Shown here piece by piece: positions 4,307 to 6,104 of a stretch of 6,104 nucleotides of DNA. The translations under genes were made by a program, and so were the position numbers. Numbering within the stretch: position 1 is the first letter of the stretch; each line of letters begins with the position of its first letter. This DNA comes from Bacillota bacterium (GTDB lineage: Bacteria; Bacillota; Clostridia; Peptostreptococcales; Anaerovoracaceae), in NCBI GenBank assembly GCA_016286935.1, contig JAEEUO010000077.1, positions 1 through 6,104 on the forward strand. Direction: 5' to 3'. The notes under the pieces are model-generated. The model worked only from the letters and a program-made list of their open reading frames with translations. It had not been told where the DNA came from and did no database searches.

Positions 4307-6104
4307 CCGTTTTTCGCTTCCGTTTTCGGCTCCGCATAGAGCGATTCCACGTCGATCTCTCCGCTTTCGATGGCGTTCAGAAAATCATCCAGGAGCTCCG
4401 GATCGAACTGTGTGCCGCGGCCGTTGCGAAGCTCGTTCAGCACGTCGGCGAACGGCAGCCGCTTCCGGTAGACGCGGTTCGCGGTCATCGCGTCGAACGC
4501 ATCCGCGACCGCGATGATCCGCCCGTAGAGCGGGATATCCCTGCCCTTCAGGCCGTCCGGGTAGCCTTTGCCGTCATACCGCTCGTGATGGTATCGCGCA
4601 CCCTCGACGACGTGGTCGATCAGGGTGAAGTCCTTGAGGATCTCCGCCCCGTTCGTGACGTGGGTCTTCATGATCGCGTACTCTTCGTCGGTAAGCCGGT
4701 CCGGTTTGTTCAGAATGGAGTCCGGGATGCCGATCTTGCCGATGTCGTGGAGCAGCGCCGCCTTGCGCAGGTTTTCCTGTTCCTCCTCGGAGAAGCCGAA
4801 CCGTTTCGCGATGAGCACGGAGTACTCGGAAACGCGCTGGGAATGCTTGCTCGTCAGGAGGTCCTTGGCGTCGACGGTGCGCGCGATCGCGAGGATCGTT
4901 TCGTTCCCCATCTGGACCTGCTTCAACGCCAGCGCCAGCCGCTCCTGCTGGATCGCGATCGTCTGCTGAACGCTGATGCGCGTGATGAACCAGGTGAGCC
5001 AGCCGATGAAGAGGCCGCCGACGATGATGAGATAGACGGGGAACCAGCTGTTATCCTGGATCGACTTTTCCTTGACGAAGCCGTAGGTGCTCTCCTCCCA
5101 GATGCGGCCGTTCTCGTTGAGGATGGCCAGGTGGAACGTGTATTCGCCGGACGGGATGTTCTTGTAGACGACGCCCGCCAGCTCGCTCAGCGGGACGGTC
5201 CGGTAGGCGGTGTCAAAGCCCTCGAGAAAGTAAGAGATCTTCGGGTCCTCGGACGTATAGTTGACGATCTCCGGAATGAATTCGATCGTTTCGACGTCGC
5301 GGCCGATCGTGAGGCCGGAGCCTCTTTCGATCGGGACGGCGCGTCCGTCCAGACGGATCTCCGACACCGTCAGCCGGTACGACCGCTTCTCGGACCGGTA
5401 GGTGTCCAGATTCATCAGGACGACGCCGCGGTCGGTGGAGAGGAACAGCCGGTTGAACTCGGTCAGCGCGTTCCGGGCGTTCTCCGTCAGAGAGCCCTGG
5501 AGGCCGGACCTGAAGTTCAGGAGCGTATAGTCGAAACGGCCGCCGGACAGCATCGCTTCCCGGTTCACGACGTGGATGCCGGCGCTTCCGAGAACGAAGA
5601 CCGTGCTGTCATCCTGGACGATGTCATAATTGTCGGAATACGGGAAGCCGGAGATCGGCGTGATCCGGTCGCCCTCCATATAGCAGAGCCCGTTGCCCGT
5701 GACGAGGAAAAGGCCGCTGCCCTTCGCGTCGGGAACGATGCGCCGGACGACGCCGGACGTCAGGCCGTCCGCCTTGGTCAGCTGTTCCCGGACGTCCCCG
5801 TCCCGGACGACGACGATCCCGTTTCCGTCCGTTCCCAGAAGCAGGCTGCCGTCGGGATGCTCGCAGATCGAAAGGATGTTCGATTTTTCCAGCCCTCCTC
5901 CGGAGAGGATGGTCATGCCGCCGTCCGGCAGGATGACGGCGAACCCGCGATCCGTGCCGGCCGCGATCGTGCCGTCCGACAGCTCCGCCAGAACCGTGAC
6001 GTCGCTGTTGATCCCGTACATATCGCGATAGATCTGGATCTCGCCGATATGGGAACGGCGGATCAGTCCCTGTCCGAGCGTCGCGATCCAGAGGCGGCTG
6101 GAGG
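4285..6104 (-). CDS. Propeller/Y_Y_Y membrane sensor with HD-GYP domain, 3' part
   Basis: Predicted membrane receptor that hydrolyses the second messenger c-di-GMP. The frame stays open to the right edge with no stop, so the N-terminus is missing; the Met at 6019-6021 is internal, because the codons before it continue the repeat pattern (LWIATLGQG). Numbering from that Met: two-component-regulator propeller (Reg_prop-like) strands recur at 18-26 (TIAAGTDRG), 59-68, 103-111, 140-148 and 191-199. A Y_Y_Y domain covers about 217-318, with one transmembrane helix at 326-348 and a helical, Gln-rich linker to about 372. The HD-GYP domain spans about 375-555, with H393, H425-D426 in HDIGK, H454, H478-H479, GYP 486-488 and D507, so metal-binding and signature residues are all present. 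The last 20 or so residues are a polar tail. This architecture usually ends in a histidine kinase; here the output is HD-GYP. It overlaps the BMP gene. Catalysis is inferred from motifs and the signal sensed is unknown. Confidence 0.93.
   Translation of the reverse strand, partial: SSRLWIATLGQGLIRRSHIGEIQIYRDMYGINSDVTVLAELSDGTIAAGTDRGFAVILPDGGMTILSGGGLEKSNILSICEHPDGSLLLGTDGNGIVVVRDGDVREQLTKADGLTSGVVRRIVPDAKGSGLFLVTGNGLCYMEGDRITPISGFPYSDNYDIVQDDSTVFVLGSAGIHVVNREAMLSGGRFDYTLLNFRSGLQGSLTENARNALTEFNRLFLSTDRGVVLMNLDTYRSEKRSYRLTVSEIRLDGRAVPIERGSGLTIGRDVETIEFIPEIVNYTSEDPKISYFLEGFDTAYRTVPLSELAGVVYKNIPSGEYTFHLAILNENGRIWEESTYGFVKEKSIQDNSWFPVYLIIVGGLFIGWLTWFITRISVQQTIAIQQERLALALKQVQMGNETILAIARTVDAKDLLTSKHSQRVSEYSVLIAKRFGFSEEEQENLRKAALLHDIGKIGIPDSILNKPDRLTDEEYAIMKTHVTNGAEILKDFTLIDHVVEGARYHHERYDGKGYPDGLKGRDIPLYGRIIAVADAFDAMTANRVYRKRLPFADVLNELRNGRGTQFDPELLDDFLNAIESGEIDVESLYAEPKTEAKNGEGQTNG

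Noticed and set aside
4293..4337. Upstream in-frame start for the BMP protein at 4337
   Set aside because: The extra 15 residues are almost all basic and lie inside the sensor's coding sequence. The ATG at 4290-4292 has GGAGGG at ideal spacing and gives a normal signal-sequence N-terminus.
3120..4517. 465-codon open frame on the plus strand opposite the BMP gene
   Set aside because: It crosses the antisense of two real genes and their overlap. Its Arg/Asp/Val-rich composition reflects the GC-rich codons of the true strand.

Overview
The window reads as a piece of a Gram-positive, probably Clostridia-like (Bacillota) chromosome with fairly high GC for that group. The evidence is a strong purine-rich Shine-Dalgarno sequence about 8 nt before each visible start, clear sigma-A-type promoters, a tRNA gene with an encoded CCA end, and a BMP-family binding protein of the kind common in Clostridia. 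The taxonomic call is an inference; there is no marker gene here to fix it.

Every supported gene lies on the minus strand, so the window is read from right to left. At the right edge is the 3' part of a large membrane sensor (4285-6104): extracytoplasmic beta-propeller repeats, a Y_Y_Y domain, one transmembrane helix and an intact cytoplasmic HD-GYP domain, which predicts cyclic-di-GMP hydrolysis. Its stop codon overlaps by 8 nt the start of a BMP/PnrA-type extracytoplasmic binding protein (3087-4292). The two are very probably co-expressed and form the most interesting unit of the window: a possible ligand-binding protein paired with a c-di-GMP-degrading receptor, with no ABC permease or ATPase beside them. 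A GC-rich hairpin follows, and the -35 box of the next promoter sits in its loop.

That promoter drives threonine synthase, thrC (1527-3017), apparently as a single gene with a leader too short for a riboswitch. Next comes a tRNA-Ser(GGA) gene (1332-1423) with its own extended -10 promoter, a small leader hairpin and a strong rho-independent terminator 4 nt past the CCA. The left fifth (1-1233) is the 5' part of an unrecognised gene of at least 411 codons that runs off the left edge. It has its own promoter and Shine-Dalgarno sequence and is built from two kinds of diverged internal repeat. It has no internal stop, but it is easily missed because it is incomplete and a long spurious frame lies opposite it.

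No mobile element, CRISPR array, rRNA or phage gene was seen. The gaps between genes are all about 100 nt or less and are accounted for by promoters, hairpins and the tRNA.
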